Below are positions 17,698-27,424 of a stretch of DNA of 64,000 nucleotides, in pieces (within the stretch, counting starts at the first letter, position 1; each line of letters begins with the position of its first letter). Source of the DNA: Comamonadaceae bacterium (GTDB taxonomy: Bacteria; Pseudomonadota; Gammaproteobacteria; Burkholderiales; Burkholderiaceae_C). The position numbers and the translations under genes were made by a program. The stretch covers positions 29,070 to 93,069 of the forward strand of contig JAECRA010000008.1 in the NCBI GenBank assembly GCA_015999985.1, read 5' to 3'. The notes beneath the pieces are model-generated. The model saw only the letters and a list, made by a program, of their open reading frames with translations. It had not been told where the DNA came from and ran no database searches.

Positions 17698-18933
17698 ATG
17701 AACTCACTCGACGGCATTCGCGTTCTTGACCTTTCACGTGTTCTGGCTGGCCCCTGGTGCACGCAAACTTTGGCGGATTTAGGGGCTGACGTCATCAAGA
17801 TTGAAAGGCCCGGCACCGGTGACGATACGCGGACCTGGGGACCCCCCTTCCTGACGGGAGACGATGGCAAGGAATCTCAGGAGGCTGCCTACTATCTTGG
17901 CGCCAACCGCAATAAGCGCTCCGTCACGTGCGATATCGCCAAACCTGAAGGCCAGGCGCTGATCCGGGAGTTGATCCAGCACTGCGACGTCTTCATAGAA
18001 AACTTCAAGGTCGGCGACATGGCTCGCTATGGCCTCGACTACGAGACTCTGAAGGAGATTAATCCCCGCCTGGTGTACTGTAGTCTTACTGGTTTCGGCC
18101 AGACAGGGCCGTATTCCGACCGCGCTGGTTACGACTATGCCATCCAGGGCATGGGTGGCCTCATGAGCGTGACTGGCGAGCGAGACGACTTGGGCGGAGG
18201 CCCGCAGAAAGTGGGCGTCGCAGTGTCGGACCTCTTCACCGGCATGTACGCCACAGTCGGCATTCTGGCGGCGCTACGGCATGCCGAGCGCCACGGTGAA
18301 GGCCAGTTTATCGATATGGCCCTGCTGGACACCCAAACAGCCATGTTGGCCAACCTGGGGGCCACCTACCTCGTGAGCGGCAAGCCGCCCGGAAGAATGG
18401 GCAACGCCCACCAGAACATCGTGCCTTACCAGGTCTTCGAAGTCGCCTCCAAGCCCGACGGCAGTGCGGACCACATCATCCTGGCGGTGGGCAACGACGG
18501 CCAGTACGCCAAGTTCTGCCAGGTGGCCGGCCGGCCGGACCTTGCTACCGATCCACGCTATGGCCGAAACCAGGACCGCGTGCGCCATCGGGCAGAGCTA
18601 GTGCCTATCCTCACAGAGATCATGAAGACACGTGCCAAGGCCGACTGGCTCACTGCGCTGGAAGCCGCCAAGGTTCCATGCGGTGCCATCAACAACTTGG
18701 CCGAAGTATTTGACGACCCCCACATTCAGGCGCGCGGCATGGTCACGCACTGGAAGCACCCGCTGCGCGGTGACTTACCCCTGGTCAGCAGCCCGCTGAA
18801 GCTGGAGAAAACTCCGGTTCGGACCGATCTGCCGCCTCCCCTGCTGGGTCAGCATACAGACCCCGTGCTGCGCGAGCTCCTGGCGTATGACGACGCAAGG
18901 ATGCAACAGCTGCGTGAGGGCAAAGTAATCTGA
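17698..18933 (+). CDS. CaiB/BaiF family (class III) CoA-transferase
   Basis: 411 residues from the ATG at 17698 (MNSLDGIRVLDLSRVLAGPW), the standard family N-terminus; an upstream in-frame ATG would add 16 unrelated residues. The catalytic Asp is in GEGQFIDMALLDTQ (about 204-217), and ANRNKRSVTCDIAKPEGQ fits the CoA-binding region. The family moves CoA between organic acids (formyl-CoA/oxalate, carnitine and others); the substrate here cannot be read. It stands alone with its own terminator and may or may not serve the nearby acyl-CoA pathway. Confidence 0.92.
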   Translation: MNSLDGIRVLDLSRVLAGPWCTQTLADLGADVIKIERPGTGDDTRTWGPPFLTGDDGKESQEAAYYLGANRNKRSVTCDIAKPEGQALIRELIQHCDVFIENFKVGDMARYGLDYETLKEINPRLVYCSLTGFGQTGPYSDRAGYDYAIQGMGGLMSVTGERDDLGGGPQKVGVAVSDLFTGMYATVGILAALRHAERHGEGQFIDMALLDTQTAMLANLGATYLVSGKPPGRMGNAHQNIVPYQVFEVASKPDGSADHIILAVGNDGQYAKFCQVAGRPDLATDPRYGRNQDRVRHRAELVPILTEIMKTRAKADWLTALEAAKVPCGAINNLAEVFDDPHIQARGMVTHWKHPLRGDLPLVSSPLKLEKTPVRTDLPPPLLGQHTDPVLRELLAYDDARMQQLREGKVI

Positions 18934-18951
18934 CGACCTGGTGACTGGGAC

Positions 18952-18994
18952 CTGAGGCCTGAGGCCTGAGGCCTGAGGCCGGGGCCTCATCTTT
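18952..18994 (+). repeat. Four 7-base tandem repeats merging into a terminator-like hairpin
   Basis: CTGAGGC is repeated four times head to tail (18952-18979). The last unit forms TGAGGC/GCCTCA with loop CGGG, followed by TCTTT, 40-60 bases after the CoA-transferase stop. The array probably works as a Rho-independent terminator, with slippage-prone copies in front. Confidence 0.6.
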
Positions 18995-19047
18995 CCACCC
19001 GCTGCCGACTGCGCTTGGCGGGGTCCAGGCGTCAAGCGCTGAAAAAA

Positions 19048-19548
19048 TCAGCAGCCGGGCAAATCTGCCTTGAGGTAGTGTGCCCCGGCAATGGGGTTGT
19101 GATAGTACGGCGGGATTTCCATGAAGCCAAGCTCTTCGTAGAGCGCGCGCGCGGCTTCCATATCACTTAATGTGTCCAGCAGGACGCATGCATAGCCCAG
19201 GCGTTCAGCCATTTCCAGAATGGACTCCGCGAGTTGGCGCCCAAGTCCGAAACCGCGAAAAGCCTTGCGGACATACAGACGTTTCATTTCCGCGGCGTTG
19301 CTGTAATCCACATCGTCCAGGGGAGACAGAGCACAACAGCCTGCCGCTTCTCCATCGACCAGCGCCAGCAGCAGGACACCCCTGGGCTCGGCATATACGC
19401 CGGGCAGCTGCGCCAGCTCTTCTTTGAAGCCCTGAAAGTCCAGATCGACCTGAAGGTTCGATGCGTACTCTTGAAACAGCTCGCCAATGACCTTGATTTG
19501 ATCCGGCGTGTGGGCGACGACGATTTCTATGGGAGGTGGAGTATCCAA
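19048..19548 (-). CDS. GNAT family N-acetyltransferase
   Basis: 166 residues with the acetyl-CoA binding motif A region MKRLYVRKAFRGFGLGRQLAESILEMAERLGY (about 87-118; RGFGLGR is the pyrophosphate loop) and the C-terminal ALYEELGFMEIPPYYHNP. It transfers acetyl from acetyl-CoA to an amine; the acceptor is unknown. No operon partner is clear: the next - strand gene (cytochrome b561) starts upstream and ends 39 bases before it, so it may be co-transcribed. Confidence 0.88.
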   Translation of the reverse strand: MDTPPPIEIVVAHTPDQIKVIGELFQEYASNLQVDLDFQGFKEELAQLPGVYAEPRGVLLLALVDGEAAGCCALSPLDDVDYSNAAEMKRLYVRKAFRGFGLGRQLAESILEMAERLGYACVLLDTLSDMEAARALYEELGFMEIPPYYHNPIAGAHYLKADLPGC

Positions 19549-19587
19549 TGCAGTGTGCCGCGCGTGGCGCGAAATATGGTCACAGAT

Positions 19588-20262
19588 TCAGTTTATCGCA
19601 GGACTGGCCAAGCCGATCACCGTATAAACGATGGCTACAGCCACTAGAAGGACCGCCAATGCTACCAAACGTGTCTTGGCGGAATCTCGTGTTGCAACCA
19701 CTTCGGATGCAAGTGTCTTGTCACCGCCTAACATGGGCTTGATGAGATTGTTCTTCTTGGCGATCCAGTAAATCAGGACAGCCACGATGTGCAGGACGAT
19801 CAAGGCAATGACCAGGAGTTGCCCCCAGTCCTTGTGGTAGCCGGAGGCCAGATTGACTGTGTCGCCCGACACCAAGGCGGTCAGAGGTCCGGAAAAGGCA
19901 ATTTCGTCATCAGCGACCAGACCGCTTCCAACTTGTGCGCCCAGTACCGCCAGCATGGCAAAAACTGAGAGCGCGCCCAGCGGACTGTGGCCTGCTGTGT
20001 CTTGGGGCAGAGCTTTTCCACGTAGGTAGCGGCCCAGGCGAGCCGGCGTGGGGAAAAACGAGGCAAACCTGGACCAATGACCGCCCACCAGGCCCCACAT
20101 CAATCGAAACACCAGCAACGCAAACACCACGTAGCCCAGGCGAATGTGCCAGTTCATCGCATTGCCTCCGACCTTGCCGGAAATCACAAGCCCAATGACC
20201 GCTGCCGCGAGCAACCAATGAAATATTCGGGTGGGAAGATCCCAGATGCGGGTGGTTTTCAT
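19588..20262 (-). CDS. Cytochrome b561 family protein
   Basis: 224 residues with four to five predicted membrane helices. Haem-ligand His candidates are in RIFHWLLAAAV (first helix), NWHIRLGYVVFAL, SGYHKDWGQLLVIA and IVLHIVAVLIYW, the pattern of di-haem cytochrome b561-like and Ni/Fe-hydrogenase cytochrome b proteins. It carries electrons in the inner membrane. It is divergent from a cytochrome c' gene 194 bases away, a pairing common in betaproteobacteria, and the two may exchange electrons. Confidence 0.88.
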   Translation of the reverse strand: MKTTRIWDLPTRIFHWLLAAAVIGLVISGKVGGNAMNWHIRLGYVVFALLVFRLMWGLVGGHWSRFASFFPTPARLGRYLRGKALPQDTAGHSPLGALSVFAMLAVLGAQVGSGLVADDEIAFSGPLTALVSGDTVNLASGYHKDWGQLLVIALIVLHIVAVLIYWIAKKNNLIKPMLGGDKTLASEVVATRDSAKTRLVALAVLLVAVAIVYTVIGLASPAIN

Positions 20263-20456
20263 AATGAACGATATCGTGGGGTTCAGTCACCGAACGTGCA
20301 TTCGGCACACGCCGTACGGACATATTATTGGAGTTCAGGCAAGATACGCTCCGGAAGGGCGCATCGCCATGAACTGCAGTGTAGTAGCTTCACGGTCGGC
20401 GGCATCACGCGCCAAATTCCTTTTTTCAGTTTATCCCCACCAAAGAAAGAACCACG

Positions 20457-20912
20457 ATGAAAAAGCTGATATCGATTGTTTTGGCATTCGGCGCCGTCAG
20501 CCTGGCCATGCCCGCCAGCGCCCAGTTCGCAAAACCCGAAGACGCGATCAAATACCGTCAAGCCGCGTTGACATTGCTCGGCAATCACTTTGGCCATTTG
20601 GGTGGTATGGCTCAAGGCCGCATTCCATTTGACGCCGCCGCTGCGTCCATGGATGCGGATGTCGTGGCACTGGCATCCAAACTGCCTTGGCATGCCTTCG
20701 GCCCAGGGACGGACAGTGGCCGCCCCAACGCTGCCAAACCGGAAATCTGGAAAGAGCAGGCCAAGTTCAAGGAATTGAGCGAAAAGATGCAAGCCGAGGT
20801 GACCAAGGTCGCCGCTGCGGCCAAAACCGGTAACCTGGACAACCTCAAAGGCGCCTTCGGCCCAGCAGCGCAAAGCTGCAAAGCCTGCCACGACGACTTC
20901 CGCAAGCGTTGA
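20457..20912 (+). CDS. Cytochrome c' (class II cytochrome c)
   Basis: 151 residues with a signal peptide (MKKLISIVLAFGAVSLAM, cleaved after ASA at about residue 22). The single haem motif is near the C-terminus, CKACH at residues 141-145, as expected for class II cytochromes folded as a four-helix bundle. It is a periplasmic haem protein binding NO/CO or carrying electrons. It is transcribed away from the cytochrome b561 gene. A GGCGCC-TTA-GGCGCC hairpin follows 14 bases after the stop. Confidence 0.92.
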   Translation: MKKLISIVLAFGAVSLAMPASAQFAKPEDAIKYRQAALTLLGNHFGHLGGMAQGRIPFDAAAASMDADVVALASKLPWHAFGPGTDSGRPNAAKPEIWKEQAKFKELSEKMQAEVTKVAAAAKTGNLDNLKGAFGPAAQSCKACHDDFRKR

Positions 20913-20920
20913 TTCCGTTG

Positions 20921-20947
20921 ACGTCGGGCGCCTTAGGCGCCTGGCGT
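20921..20947 (+). terminator. GC-rich hairpin after cytochrome c' gene
   Basis: GGCGCC (20927-20932), TTA, GGCGCC (20936-20941) form a tight stem extended by ACG/CGT flanks. There is no T-run, so it is either a weak terminator or an mRNA 3'-end stabiliser. Confidence 0.45.
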
Positions 20948-21004
20948 CGTGCCTGCGATGAACTCTAGCTAATGAGCCTGGAACGCCATGCGCTCCAGGA
21001 TGTC

Positions 21005-21499
21005 TCAGGCCTCAGCCAGCAACTTCTCGATCAGTTGGTGAAGCTCTGCAAAATCTGGCGCACCCACGTAGCGCTTCACAATCTCGCCCTTTTTGTTGAC
21101 GATGTATGTCGTCGGGGTCAATTTGACTTCCCCCCATGCTTGGGCCACTGCACCCGTGTTGTCGATAGCTACCTTGAAAGGCAGTTTGCGAGTCTCGGCG
21201 AAGTTGACCACATAGTTCGGCGGGTCGTAGCTCATGGCCACGGCCAGGGTTTCATAGCCGCGTGATTTGAACTTGTCGTAGGTAGAGACGATTTGCGGCA
21301 TCTCCGCCACGCAGGTGGTGCAGCTGGTGGCCCAGAAATTGACCAGGGTAACCTTGCCCTTCAGATCTTGTGTGGTGGTGCTGCTACCGTCCAATAAAAC
21401 AAACGTGGACGCTGGAGCAACATCCTTGGCACAGCCGGCCAGCGCCAAAACGGCAGCGGTCAAGCCAGCAACAAGAAGTGTTCTAAAAGCGAATTTCAT
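21005..21499 (-). CDS. TlpA/ResA-like thiol-disulfide lipoprotein
   Basis: 164 residues from the ATG at 21499. The signal ends in the lipobox LALAGC (Cys23). The thioredoxin fold follows with NFWATSCTTCVAEMPQIV; the active-site pair is CTTC rather than the usual CxPC. The later cis-Pro region is TPTTYIVNKKGEIV. It probably reduces or oxidises disulfides on the outer face of the membrane, for example in cytochrome maturation. The nearby cytochrome genes fit this, but the link is inference. Confidence 0.88.
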   Translation of the reverse strand: MKFAFRTLLVAGLTAAVLALAGCAKDVAPASTFVLLDGSSTTTQDLKGKVTLVNFWATSCTTCVAEMPQIVSTYDKFKSRGYETLAVAMSYDPPNYVVNFAETRKLPFKVAIDNTGAVAQAWGEVKLTPTTYIVNKKGEIVKRYVGAPDFAELHQLIEKLLAEA

Positions 21500-21751
21500 G
21501 GCAGTCTTGGATTGTAGGACCAATGAGCATTTGGCGCGGGACAGGTGCCTGCAGCCGGATAACAGCGACGGACCCAAGATAGACCGGATTCAAGCCTGCA
21601 AGTTCACGATGGTCGTGCGTTCTGCCTTCTTCTTTCTGACCTGCACAGGAATGGCCCCAAAATGGGCAAAGTGCCACTTAATCTGGCCATTCCCGGATGC
21701 GATTACCTGACTGCCGGGCATTCACATGGCGGTCAGGGACGCATCGTTGAT

Positions 21752-22255
21752 TTATTTCGCTTGAGCCAGCATGGTCGCGCCGTCGCTGACCTCAAATTTG
21801 CCTGGGCCTTCCACATTGAGTGTGGCCACCTTGCCGTCTTTGACCAGCATGGAATAGCGATTACTGCGCACGCCCATGCCGCGACCGGTCAGATCCAGGG
21901 TCAGTCCCGCGGCCTTAGCGAATTCTGCGCTGCCATCGGCCAGGAAGCGGATCTTTCCAACGGCTTTCTGGTCACGCGCCCAAGCGCCCATAACGAAGGC
22001 GTCGTTCACGGACAAGCACCAGATCTCGTCAACGCCAGCCGCTTTAAGCGCGTCGGCGTTTTCAAGATAGCCAGGAACATGCTTGGCGGAGCAGGTAGGG
22101 GTAAAAGCGCCAGGAACAGCGAATACTGCGACGGTCTTGCCAGCAGTTGCCGACGCGACTTCTACCGGATTAGGGCCGATGCTGCAGCCATTGCCTTCGA
22201 CTTCAGAATACTCAGTCAAGGTGACGGCAGGCAGGGTATCTCCAACTTTGATCAT
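21752..22255 (-). CDS. Peroxiredoxin (Prx5/AhpE-like, redoxin family)
   Basis: 167 residues. The peroxidatic Cys lies in VPGAFTPTCSAKHVPGY (about residues 47-63), with the conserved Thr and the later Arg (GMGVRSNRYSMLV) of the Prx5 group. It reduces peroxides in the cytosol using thioredoxin or glutathione/glutaredoxin. It lies downstream of the ribosomal operon terminator, on the same strand, with GGAG about 8 bases before the ATG, so it could be expressed by its own promoter or by read-through. Confidence 0.93.
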   Translation of the reverse strand: MIKVGDTLPAVTLTEYSEVEGNGCSIGPNPVEVASATAGKTVAVFAVPGAFTPTCSAKHVPGYLENADALKAAGVDEIWCLSVNDAFVMGAWARDQKAVGKIRFLADGSAEFAKAAGLTLDLTGRGMGVRSNRYSMLVKDGKVATLNVEGPGKFEVSDGATMLAQAK

Positions 22256-22283
22256 GGAACGAATCTCCTTTTAAAAGACAAAA

Positions 22284-22312
22284 AAAAGCGACTCACATTG
22301 TGAGTCGCTTTT
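22284..22312 (-). terminator. Terminator of the S10-type ribosomal operon
   Basis: A perfect 13-base stem (AAAAGCGACTCAC / GTGAGTCGCTTTT) with loop ATT. Read on the - strand, it is followed by a T-run of seven. It lies about 65 bases after the rpsQ stop. The A/T-rich flanks on both sides would also let it act on the other strand, but no + strand gene needs it. Confidence 0.9.
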
Positions 22313-22376
22313 CACTTTCACGCGCAGAACGCGGAAAAGTAGGCTTGGTGCCCGAGCGGGTTCTTAGAACAAGTTC

Positions 22377-22646
22377 TTAGACCACAGAGGCTTTTTGCAC
22401 CAGTCGTGTCGCTACCCAGTTTTTAGTCTTGGACAGCGGACGGCTTTCGGTGATTTCGATCACGTCGCCCAGTTTGTACTCGCCATTTTCGTCATGAGCG
22501 TGGTACTTGCTGGTGCGCATCAAGATCTTGTCGTAGATCGGGTGCTTCACACGGCGCTCGATCAGCACCGTCACGGTCTTGGCGCGCTTGTCGCTGACGA
22601 CCTTGCCGACCAGCGTGCGCTTGAGGGATGTTTTGGCTTCCGTCAT
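22377..22646 (-). CDS. rpsQ: 30S ribosomal protein S17
   Basis: 89 residues from the ATG at 22646 ([20 protein letters not shown]); AAGGA lies 8 bases upstream, and the longer in-frame reading overlaps rpm[19 protein letters not shown] and the [13 protein letters not shown] tail are typical S17. It binds the 5' domain of 16S rRNA. It is the last gene of this ribosomal operon; the usual next gene rplN is not present. Confidence 0.96.
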   Translation of the reverse strand: MTEAKTSLKRTLVGKVVSDKRAKTVTVLIERRVKHPIYDKILMRTSKYHAHDENGEYKLGDVIEITESRPLSKTKNWVATRLVQKASVV

Positions 22647-22656
22647 GGTCACGTCC

Positions 22657-22854
22657 TTATTTGGCGGCTGATTGCTTTTCGGCAATCAGGGTCTTGGCGC
22701 GAGCGATCGCGCGGCGGGTCGAACGCAGCTGGCTGGTGTTATTCAGTTGCTGCGTGGCCTTTTGCATACGCAGGTTGAAGTGGGCCTTTTGCAGGTCCTT
22801 GACTTCAGCTTGCAGGCCGGCGACGTCTTTTTGGCGCAGTTCAGCGGTTTTCAT
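22657..22854 (-). CDS. rpmC: 50S ribosomal protein L29
   Basis: 65 residues: [18 protein letters not shown], then [18 protein letters not shown] and [14 protein letters not shown], the two-helix hairpin of L29. It lies near the peptide exit tunnel and forms part of the trigger factor/SRP docking site. It sits between rplP and rpsQ, as in the standard S10 operon, with gaps of 10-16 bases. Confidence 0.96.
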   Translation of the reverse strand: MKTAELRQKDVAGLQAEVKDLQKAHFNLRMQKATQQLNNTSQLRSTRRAIARAKTLIAEKQSAAK

Positions 22855-22870
22855 TTTCTATGTTCCTCGC

Positions 22871-23287
22871 TTACTGGCCAATCATGCGTGTCACGAAGGT
22901 CGTGCGCAGTGGCAGCTTGGCCGCAGCCAGCTGGAACGCTTCACGAGCCAACGCTTCAGGCACGCCGACGATTTCGTACAGCACTTTACCCGGCTGAATT
23001 TCAGCCACGTAATACTCAGGGTTACCCTTACCGTTACCCATCCGGACTTCAGCCGGCTTGGTTGAAATCGGCTTGTCTGGGAACACACGGATCCAGATAC
23101 GGCCACCACGCTTGACGTGACGCGAAATCGCGCGGCGTGCGGACTCGATCTGGCGCGCCGTGAGGCGGCCGCGGTCGGTAGATTTCAGACCGAAGTCGCC
23201 GAAGGCCACGGTATTGCCACGTGTGGCGATACCGGTGTTGCGGCCTTTCTGCTCCTTGCGGTATTTTCTGCGTGCAGGTTGCAGCAT
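22871..23287 (-). CDS. rplP: 50S ribosomal protein L16
   Basis: 138 residues, the usual length. [17 protein letters not shown] at the N-terminus and [29 protein letters not shown] in the middle are L16 signatures. It binds 23S rRNA near the A site. It begins 2 bases before the end of rpsC. Confidence 0.97.
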   Translation of the reverse strand: MLQPARRKYRKEQKGRNTGIATRGNTVAFGDFGLKSTDRGRLTARQIESARRAISRHVKRGGRIWIRVFPDKPISTKPAEVRMGNGKGNPEYYVAEIQPGKVLYEIVGVPEALAREAFQLAAAKLPLRTTFVTRMIGQ

Positions 23288-23289
23288 GT

Positions 23290-24195
23290 TTACTCTCCTT
23301 TAGCGCCGTCAGCTGCTGCAGCTGGCGCGGCTTTGCGAACGCGCTTAACGGCGGATTTAGCGTCGGCCCCTGCGGCCTCAGCGGGTTTGTCGCTTCCATC
23401 GGCTGGAGCTGCGTTGCTACCGCCAGCACCACGGCGCGGGGCACCACGGCCTGCGCCTGCACGGTCACCACCAGGGCCACCGCGACCGTCACGACGTGGA
23501 CCACGTGGACCGCGACGCTCTTCGCCTTCTGGGCGTGGAGTGCTGTCCAGTGAAGGCGCGTCGTTGCGGCCAAGTGTGTCGCCTTTGTAGACCCAGACCT
23601 TGACACCGATGATGCCGTAGGTGGTCTTGGCTTCGCTGGTACCGTAGTCGATGTCAGCGCGCAATGTGTGCAGTGGCACACGGCCTTCACGGTACCACTC
23701 AGTACGAGCGATCTCGATGCCGTTCAGACGGCCTGCAGACATGATCTTGATGCCTTGAGCACCCAGACGCATGGCGTTCTGCATGGCGCGCTTCATGGCG
23801 CGGCGGAACATGATCCGCTTTTCGAGCTGCTGTGTGATCGAGTCAGCAATCAGTTGGGCATCGACTTCAGGCTTGCGCACTTCTTCGATGTTGACGGCCA
23901 CTGGCACGCCCAACTTGTCTGCCAAGTCTTTCTTGAGCTTCTCGATGTCCTCGCCTTTTTTACCGATCACCACACCCGGACGAGCCGAGAAAATGGTGAT
24001 GCGGGCGTTCTTGGCAGGACGCTCGATCAGAACGCGCGACACAGCGGCGTTCTTCAGCTTGGCCTTCAGGTACTCGCGCACCTTGATGTCTTCAGCCAGC
24101 ATGCCGGCGAAGTCACGGTTACTGGCGTACCAGCGGCTGGACCAGTTACGGCTAACGGAAAGCCGAAAACCGGTAGGATGGATTTTCTGTCCCAT
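23290..24195 (-). CDS. rpsC: 30S ribosomal protein S3 with long basic C-terminal tail
   Basis: 301 residues, against about 230 in E. coli. The core is standard: [18 protein letters not shown], the KH-domain loop [17 protein letters not shown], and [20 protein letters not shown]. From about residue 215 an extra tail begins, Arg/Gly-rich ([18 protein letters not shown]) and then Ala/Lys-rich. Similar tails occur in S3 of Comamonadaceae relatives. The core binds mRNA at the entry tunnel; the tail's role is unknown. Confidence 0.96.
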   Translation of the reverse strand: MGQKIHPTGFRLSVSRNWSSRWYASNRDFAGMLAEDIKVREYLKAKLKNAAVSRVLIERPAKNARITIFSARPGVVIGKKGEDIEKLKKDLADKLGVPVAVNIEEVRKPEVDAQLIADSITQQLEKRIMFRRAMKRAMQNAMRLGAQGIKIMSAGRLNGIEIARTEWYREGRVPLHTLRADIDYGTSEAKTTYGIIGVKVWVYKGDTLGRNDAPSLDSTPRPEGEERRGPRGPRRDGRGGPGGDRAGAGRGAPRRGAGGSNAAPADGSDKPAEAAGADAKSAVKRVRKAAPAAAADGAKGE

Positions 24196-24217
24196 AGTAT
24201 TTCTCGGGCTTTCCGTA

Positions 24218-24547
24218 TCAGTAGCCGACCGTCACGTACACATGGCACGTGGGCTTCGACAGGCGGGCACCACGGCCTTTGGCGCGGGCGGCTGAACGCT
24301 TGAGCGTCGTGCCTTGCTCGACGTAGATCGTCTTGACGCGGAGTTCGTCAATGTCTGCACCATCGTTGTGCTCAGCGTTGGCAACTGCCGACTCGAGCAC
24401 CTTGCGCACGATTGGCGCGGCCTTCTTCTGTGTGAAGTTGAGGATGTTCAGGGCCTGGTCCACTTTTTTACCGCGGATCAGGTCGGCTACCAGACGGCCT
24501 TTGTCGACCGACAGGCGTACGCCACGAAGGACTGCACGTGTTTCCAT
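24218..24547 (-). CDS. rplV: 50S ribosomal protein L22
   Basis: 109 residues. [19 protein letters not shown] opens the protein, and [24 protein letters not shown] contains the beta-hairpin that reaches into the exit tunnel, the site where macrolide-resistance changes arise in other bacteria. It lies between rpsS and rpsC in the standard order. Confidence 0.97.
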   Translation of the reverse strand: METRAVLRGVRLSVDKGRLVADLIRGKKVDQALNILNFTQKKAAPIVRKVLESAVANAEHNDGADIDELRVKTIYVEQGTTLKRSAARAKGRGARLSKPTCHVYVTVGY

Positions 24548-24558
24548 GAGTCTTATCC

Positions 24559-24834
24559 TTATTTCTTGGCTTTTTTGTCCGCCGCGTGACCTTTGAAGGT
24601 ACGCGTCAGGGCAAATTCACCCAACTTGTGGCCGACCATCTGGTCGGTCACGTACACAGGCACGTGTTGCTTGCCGTTGTGCACAGCAATGGTCAGGCCG
24701 ATGAAATCGGGCAAGATCATCGAGCGACGCGACCAGGTCTTGACGGGCTTCTTGTCTTTAGTGGCCACGGCCTTGTCGACCTTGGCCAGCAGATGATGGT
24801 CAACAAACGGACCCTTTTTGAGAGAGCGAGTCAT
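24559..24834 (-). CDS. rpsS: 30S ribosomal protein S19
   Basis: 91 residues: [37 protein letters not shown] and [18 protein letters not shown] are diagnostic. It is a 30S head protein near the A-site finger of the 50S subunit. It lies 10 bases after rplB. Confidence 0.97.
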   Translation of the reverse strand: MTRSLKKGPFVDHHLLAKVDKAVATKDKKPVKTWSRRSMILPDFIGLTIAVHNGKQHVPVYVTDQMVGHKLGEFALTRTFKGHAADKKAKK

Positions 24835-24844
24835 TTGTTAGTCC

Positions 24845-25669
24845 TTATTTCTTGCGACGCGACACAACCATTACCTGGGTGCGCTTGTTGTTGCGAGTGC
24901 GATAGCCCTTGGTCAGGTTGCCCCATGGATCGACAGGCGCGCGGCCTTCACCAGTGCGACCTTCACCACCACCGTGCGGGTGATCGACCGGGTTCATGGC
25001 AACGCCGCGAACCGTTGGGCGAATACCCATCCAGCGCTTGACACCAGCCTTGCCCAAACGGCGCAGGCTGTGCTCTTCGTTGGCAACTTCACCAATCGTG
25101 GCGCGGCACTCGATATGAATCTTGCGGACTTCACCAGAGCGCATACGCACTTGAGCGTAAGTACCTTCGCGCGCCAAAAGCGTAGCGGATGTACCAGCCG
25201 AGCGAACGATCTGAGCACCAGCACCTGCCTTGAGCTCGATGCAGTGAATTGTGGAACCCACTGGGATGTTGCGGATTGGCAGCGTGTTGCCAGCGCGGAT
25301 AGGCGCTTCGGAACCGCTCATCAGTTGGCTACCAACTTCAACACCGCGAGGAGCGATGATGTAGCGGCGCTCGCCGTCAGCGTAGCAAACCAGAGCGATG
25401 TGTGCCGAACGGTTTGGATCGTATTCAATACGCTCGACCTTGGCAGGAATGCCGTCCTTGTTGCGACGGAAATCGACGACGCGGTAATGATGGCGATGAC
25501 CGCCGCCACGATGGCGCGTAGTGATGTGACCGTTGTTGTTACGGCCGGCTTTCTGGAATTGTGGCTCCAGCAGCGGGGCGTAGCCTTCACCTTTGTGCAG
25601 GTGATCACGCGTGACTTTGACCTGACCGCGACGGCCGGGGGAAGTCGGTTTAATCTTGATGACAGCCAT
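24845..25669 (-). CDS. rplB: 50S ribosomal protein L2
   Basis: 274 residues. [15 protein letters not shown] at the N-terminus and the [22 protein letters not shown] loop (with the conserved His near the peptidyl-transferase centre) at about 222-243 are L2 signatures. It begins 3 bases after rplW ends. Confidence 0.97.
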   Translation of the reverse strand: MAVIKIKPTSPGRRGQVKVTRDHLHKGEGYAPLLEPQFQKAGRNNNGHITTRHRGGGHRHHYRVVDFRRNKDGIPAKVERIEYDPNRSAHIALVCYADGERRYIIAPRGVEVGSQLMSGSEAPIRAGNTLPIRNIPVGSTIHCIELKAGAGAQIVRSAGTSATLLAREGTYAQVRMRSGEVRKIHIECRATIGEVANEEHSLRRLGKAGVKRWMGIRPTVRGVAMNPVDHPHGGGEGRTGEGRAPVDPWGNLTKGYRTRNNKRTQVMVVSRRKK

Positions 25670-25672
25670 GAC

Positions 25673-25993
25673 TTACGCGGCCTCCCCAGACAGGTTCAAC
25701 TCCTGGCCTTCCTTGAGCATGACGTACGCTTTACGCACGTTGTCGCGACGACCGATTGCTCGGCCGAAACGCTTTGTCTTGCCCTTGGTATTGACCACGG
25801 AAACGCCTTTGACCTCGACCTTGAACAGCAGCTCAACCGCAGCTTTGATCTCTGGCTTGGTAGCGTTTTGCAGCACCTTGAAGGTGACAGCATTGGACTT
25901 TTCAGCCACCATGGTGGCCTTTTCCGAGATGATGGGTGCCAAGAGCACTTGCATCAACCGGCCTTCGTCGAATTTATTGGCGGCGGTGCTCAT
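25673..25993 (-). CDS. rplW: 50S ribosomal protein L23
   Basis: 106 residues: [20 protein letters not shown] and [21 protein letters not shown] match L23, which sits at the tunnel exit and binds trigger factor. Its start overlaps the rplD stop by ATGA. Confidence 0.97.
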   Translation of the reverse strand: MSTAANKFDEGRLMQVLLAPIISEKATMVAEKSNAVTFKVLQNATKPEIKAAVELLFKVEVKGVSVVNTKGKTKRFGRAIGRRDNVRKAYVMLKEGQELNLSGEAA

Positions 25994-26610
25994 GCGAACA
26001 TCTCCTTGAGCTTGTCGATGGCGCCCTTGGTTACGAGCACTTTCTTGTAGTGCACCAGAGACACCGGATCGGCGTAGCGCGGTTCGATGACCAGCACGTT
26101 GCCGAGGTTGCGCGAAGCCAGGTACAGGTTCTCATCGACTTCGTCGGAGATCACGAGCACGGAATTGAGCTTCATGGCTTTGAGCTTGTCAGCCAATTGC
26201 TTGGTCTTGGGAGAATCGACTTTGATCGATTCCACCACGGCCAGGCGGCCTTCGCGAGCCAGTTGCGAGAAGATGGACGCCATGCCGGCGCGATACATCT
26301 TCTTGTTGATTTTTTGGCTGAAGTTTTCGTCAGGGCTGTTCGGGAAAATCCGACCGCCCCCACGCCACAGAGGCGACGACGTCATACCAGCACGAGCGTT
26401 ACCCGTACCCTTTTGACGGAAAGGCTTCTTGGTGGAGTGCTTGACCTGTTCGCGGTCTTTTTGTGCACGTGTTCCCTGGCGCGCATTGGCCTGATAGGCC
26501 ACCATGAGCTGGTGAATCAGCGATTCGTTGTAGTCGCGACCGAAGACAGTCTCAGGTGCGTCCACTTTGGAAGCCGCCAGACCTTGGTCGTTTAGGAATT
26601 CAAGCTGCAT
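25990..26610 (-). CDS. rplD: 50S ribosomal protein L4
   Basis: 206 residues with [26 protein letters not shown], the tunnel-constriction loop, at about 50-75. In E. coli L4 also represses its own operon through the S10 leader; a comparable leader is possible here only between the promoter at 27425-27453 and rplC. The start overlaps the rplC stop as TAATG. Confidence 0.97.
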   Translation of the reverse strand: MQLEFLNDQGLAASKVDAPETVFGRDYNESLIHQLMVAYQANARQGTRAQKDREQVKHSTKKPFRQKGTGNARAGMTSSPLWRGGGRIFPNSPDENFSQKINKKMYRAGMASIFSQLAREGRLAVVESIKVDSPKTKQLADKLKAMKLNSVLVISDEVDENLYLASRNLGNVLVIEPRYADPVSLVHYKKVLVTKGAIDKLKEMFA

Positions 26611-27296
26611 TACTTAGCCCCTTCCTTCGCGGCCGTCTTTGGCTGGCCTTTGACTGCTGGATGCACGGTGACGAAGCCGCCACGCGAACCAGGCACAGCG
26701 CCTTTGATCAGCAACAACTGACGCGCTTCGTCTACACGAATGACGTCGAGGTTTTGCGTGGTCACGGTTTCGTCGCCCATGTGGCCGGTCATCTTCTTAC
26801 CGGGGAACACACGGCCTGGATCTTGCGCCATCGAGATCGAGCCTGGCACGTTGTGCGAACGGCTGTTACCGTGCGACGCGCGCTGCGACTTGAAGTTGTG
26901 GCGTTTGATGGTACCGGCGAAGCCTTTACCAATGGAAGTGCCTTGCACGTCGACCTTTTGGCCGGCGGAGAACACGTCAGTCACGGGAACAGTGCTGCCT
27001 GCGGCGTATTTGCCAGCAACATCACTGTCCACACGGAACTCACGGAGGATTTCACCGGCTTCCACGCCCGCTTTAGCGAGGTGACCGGCTTCAGGCTTGG
27101 TAACACGCGAAGCTTTGCGTGTACCAAACGTGACCTGCAGGGCCACGTAGCCATCGTTTTCCTGGGTTTTGACCTGGGTGACGCGGTTGTTTGACACATC
27201 TACCACTGTGACAGGCACTGCATCGCCGTCATCAGTGAACAGACGCATCATGCCCACCTTGCGCCCCAGCAACCCCAATCGATTGCCTTGACTCAT
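26610..27296 (-). CDS. rplC: 50S ribosomal protein L3
   Basis: 228 residues, slightly longer than E. coli L3 (209). [25 protein letters not shown] and the loop [28 protein letters not shown], which contains the Gln methylated by PrmB (in MAQDP), are clear. The last 15 residues ([12 protein letters not shown]) are a lineage-specific tail. It is the first gene after the internal promoter. Confidence 0.97.
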   Translation of the reverse strand: MSQGNRLGLLGRKVGMMRLFTDDGDAVPVTVVDVSNNRVTQVKTQENDGYVALQVTFGTRKASRVTKPEAGHLAKAGVEAGEILREFRVDSDVAGKYAAGSTVPVTDVFSAGQKVDVQGTSIGKGFAGTIKRHNFKSQRASHGNSRSHNVPGSISMAQDPGRVFPGKKMTGHMGDETVTTQNLDVIRVDEARQLLLIKGAVPGSRGGFVTVHPAVKGQPKTAAKEGAK

Positions 27297-27424
27297 TTAT
27301 TGCTCCAGTACTTTCACCGCGCCTGCTGCAATTGGCTTGCGCGTTTGGTGTATGAAAGAAGGGTTGATATAGAACTCACCTTTTTCGCTGGCTCTTCCGA
27401 GCCGCAAAAATAGGCAAGCCTGCG

